A stretch of DNA of 64,000 bases, taken from contig NZ_CP024996.1 in assembly GCF_003719195.1 (NCBI RefSeq), positions 186,001-250,000 on the forward strand, given 5' to 3'. Every line of letters begins with the position of its first letter. Within the stretch, counting starts at the first letter, position 1. Under the pieces are notes generated by a model. That model did no database searches. It saw nothing but the letters and a program-made list of their open reading frames with translations, and was not told the DNA's origin. Position numbers and translations under genes: made by a program. The stretch comes from Herbaspirillum rubrisubalbicans. GTDB taxonomy: Bacteria > Pseudomonadota > Gammaproteobacteria > Burkholderiales > Burkholderiaceae_D. This document shows, piece by piece, positions 63,175-64,000 of the stretch.

Positions 63175-64000
63175 CTAGAGTCGGCGCAGGTAGGTTGCAT
63201 CAAGCTGATCGATATCCGGGCAAGCCAGCAGCGCCAGCACGCGGTCCACTTCGCTGCGCAGGATGTCCAGTGCACGTGCTGCGCCCGCCTGACCGCCAGC
63301 GGCCAAGCCGTAGGTGGTGGCGCGACCCAGCAGGACGGCGTCGGCGCCCAGGGCGATGGCCTTGACGATATCGGCGCCGCGTCGGAAACCGCCGTCGAGC
63401 ATCACCGTCAGTTGTCCTTTCACGGCAGCGACGACTTCAGGCAGCACATCCATCGTCGACAAGGCGCCATCGAGCTGGCGCCCGCCATGGTTGGAGAGGA
63501 CGATGCCATCCACGCCCAGCGCCACGGCGCGTTGTGCATCCTGCACCTGCATCACTCCTTTCAAGACCAGTTTGCCGTTCCAGATGCCGCGCAGCCATTG
63601 CACATCACGCCAGTCCAGCGCCGGTGACAGTGATTGGCCGAGAATGGATGCCGCCGCGCCTCGCACGCTGGTCTGATCGGCCGGCAACAGATCGCCCAGG
63701 TTGGCGAAGCGGGGAAAGCCGTGCGGGTAGAGGATGTCGATGAGCCAGCGCGGATGGCACAACACATCGAGCTTGTTACGCCAGTCCAGTCGACGCGGAC
63801 TGCTGAAGTTGCGCACGTCCCATTCGCGCTTGCCATAGACGGCGCTATCGGTGGTGAGCACCAGCGTGTCGATGCCTGCGGCTTGCGCGCGCTGCGCCAC
63901 GCTGGCCACGAAAGCACGGTCGCGATACAGGTAGACCTGTTGCCACACCTGCGCCCCGGAACGGCGCACCACCTCTTCCAGCGAAGTGGTGGACACATTG
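63175..64000 (-). CDS. FMN-dependent alpha-hydroxy acid dehydrogenase, C-terminal part
   Basis: The last 275 or so residues of an L-lactate/mandelate dehydrogenase-type flavoenzyme. The frame is open through base 64000, so the N-terminus lies outside. Visible motifs are VWQQVYLYRDR, the catalytic histidine and FMN contact in LSNHGGRQLDGALSTMDVLPE, MLDGGFRRGADIVKAIALGA and VLLGRATTYGLA. The substrate is a 2-hydroxy acid that cannot be named from this part. It is upstream of, and probably co-transcribed with, the polar amino acid transporter. Confidence 0.92.
   Translation of the reverse strand, partial: NVSTTSLEEVVRRSGAQVWQQVYLYRDRAFVASVAQRAQAAGIDTLVLTTDSAVYGKREWDVRNFSSPRRLDWRNKLDVLCHPRWLIDILYPHGFPRFANLGDLLPADQTSVRGAAASILGQSLSPALDWRDVQWLRGIWNGKLVLKGVMQVQDAQRAVALGVDGIVLSNHGGRQLDGALSTMDVLPEVVAAVKGQLTVMLDGGFRRGADIVKAIALGADAVLLGRATTYGLAAGGQAGAARALDILRSEVDRVLALLACPDIDQLDATYLRRL

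Noticed and set aside
1..64000. CRISPR arrays, rRNA and tRNA genes.
   Set aside because: No regularly spaced repeats and no recognisable rRNA or tRNA cloverleaf sequence was found by reading. A covariance-model scan would be decisive.

Overview
The window looks like chromosomal DNA of a betaproteobacterium of the order Burkholderiales, most likely Oxalobacteraceae and close to Herbaspirillum. The reasons are high GC, the neighbourhood gpsA/secB/grxC/rhodanese/gpmA/EnvC-like/ctpA/moeB, a DksA with one cysteine in its zinc-finger region, the order fmdB-DUF502-aspS...nudB-ybhP-clsB, and a Burkholderiales-type trimeric porin. The genus is inferred from gene content and was not checked against any database. 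No rRNA, tRNA or CRISPR array was found.

Layout. 1-2451 (minus): gpsA (cut by the window edge), an SH3 protein, secB, grxC and a rhodanese. 2606-8148 (plus): gpmA, an EnvC-like LytM protein, ctpA, moeB-like and dksA. 8294-10948: a His-rich exported protein and a ZnuD-like TonB receptor. 11107-12786: a divergent AhpD-like/AraC pair. 12776-20815: an Lrp-type regulator, a branched-chain-type binding protein, a probable trans-3-hydroxy-L-proline dehydratase, a probable pyrroline-2-carboxylate reductase and livHMGF. 20975-28194 (minus): an orphan type VI secretion island with vgrG, a multidomain peptidoglycan-hydrolase-like effector and three tandem exported paralogues that are probable immunity proteins. 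28567-34648: putA, hslV, hslU and a small basic protein. 34978-41505: porin, Sel1-repeat protein, a Fur-box-controlled siderophore receptor, an orphan pseudopilin-like protein and cyaY. 41555-46120: lptM-like, lysA, a membrane protein and a sodium:solute symporter. 46318-50426: otsB, a GH15 hydrolase and otsA. 50593-53501: fmdB-like, DUF502 and aspS. 53562-55129: an IS1182-type insertion sequence, followed by a low-GC islet. 56295-60128: nudB, ybhP-like, clsB-like and a thiolase. 60214-64000 (minus): a polar amino acid ABC transporter and a partial FMN-dependent 2-hydroxy acid dehydrogenase.

How the genes work together. Two metabolic themes meet in the middle. The hydroxyproline genes would convert trans-3-hydroxy-L-proline to L-proline, and PutA about 12 kb downstream oxidises proline to glutamate, with the Liv system as a candidate importer. 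The VgrG island sits between them as an accessory block with lower GC in its distal genes. Its effector combines an altered M23 peptidase domain, an EF-hand and a GH19-type lysozyme domain. The stop of the effector overlaps the start of the first candidate immunity gene (ATGA), and all three candidates carry export signals, as expected if the toxin acts on periplasmic peptidoglycan. The insertion sequence has split the usual aspS-nudB neighbourhood and sits exactly in the aspS terminator hairpin, which is present as a 22-bp copy on each side.
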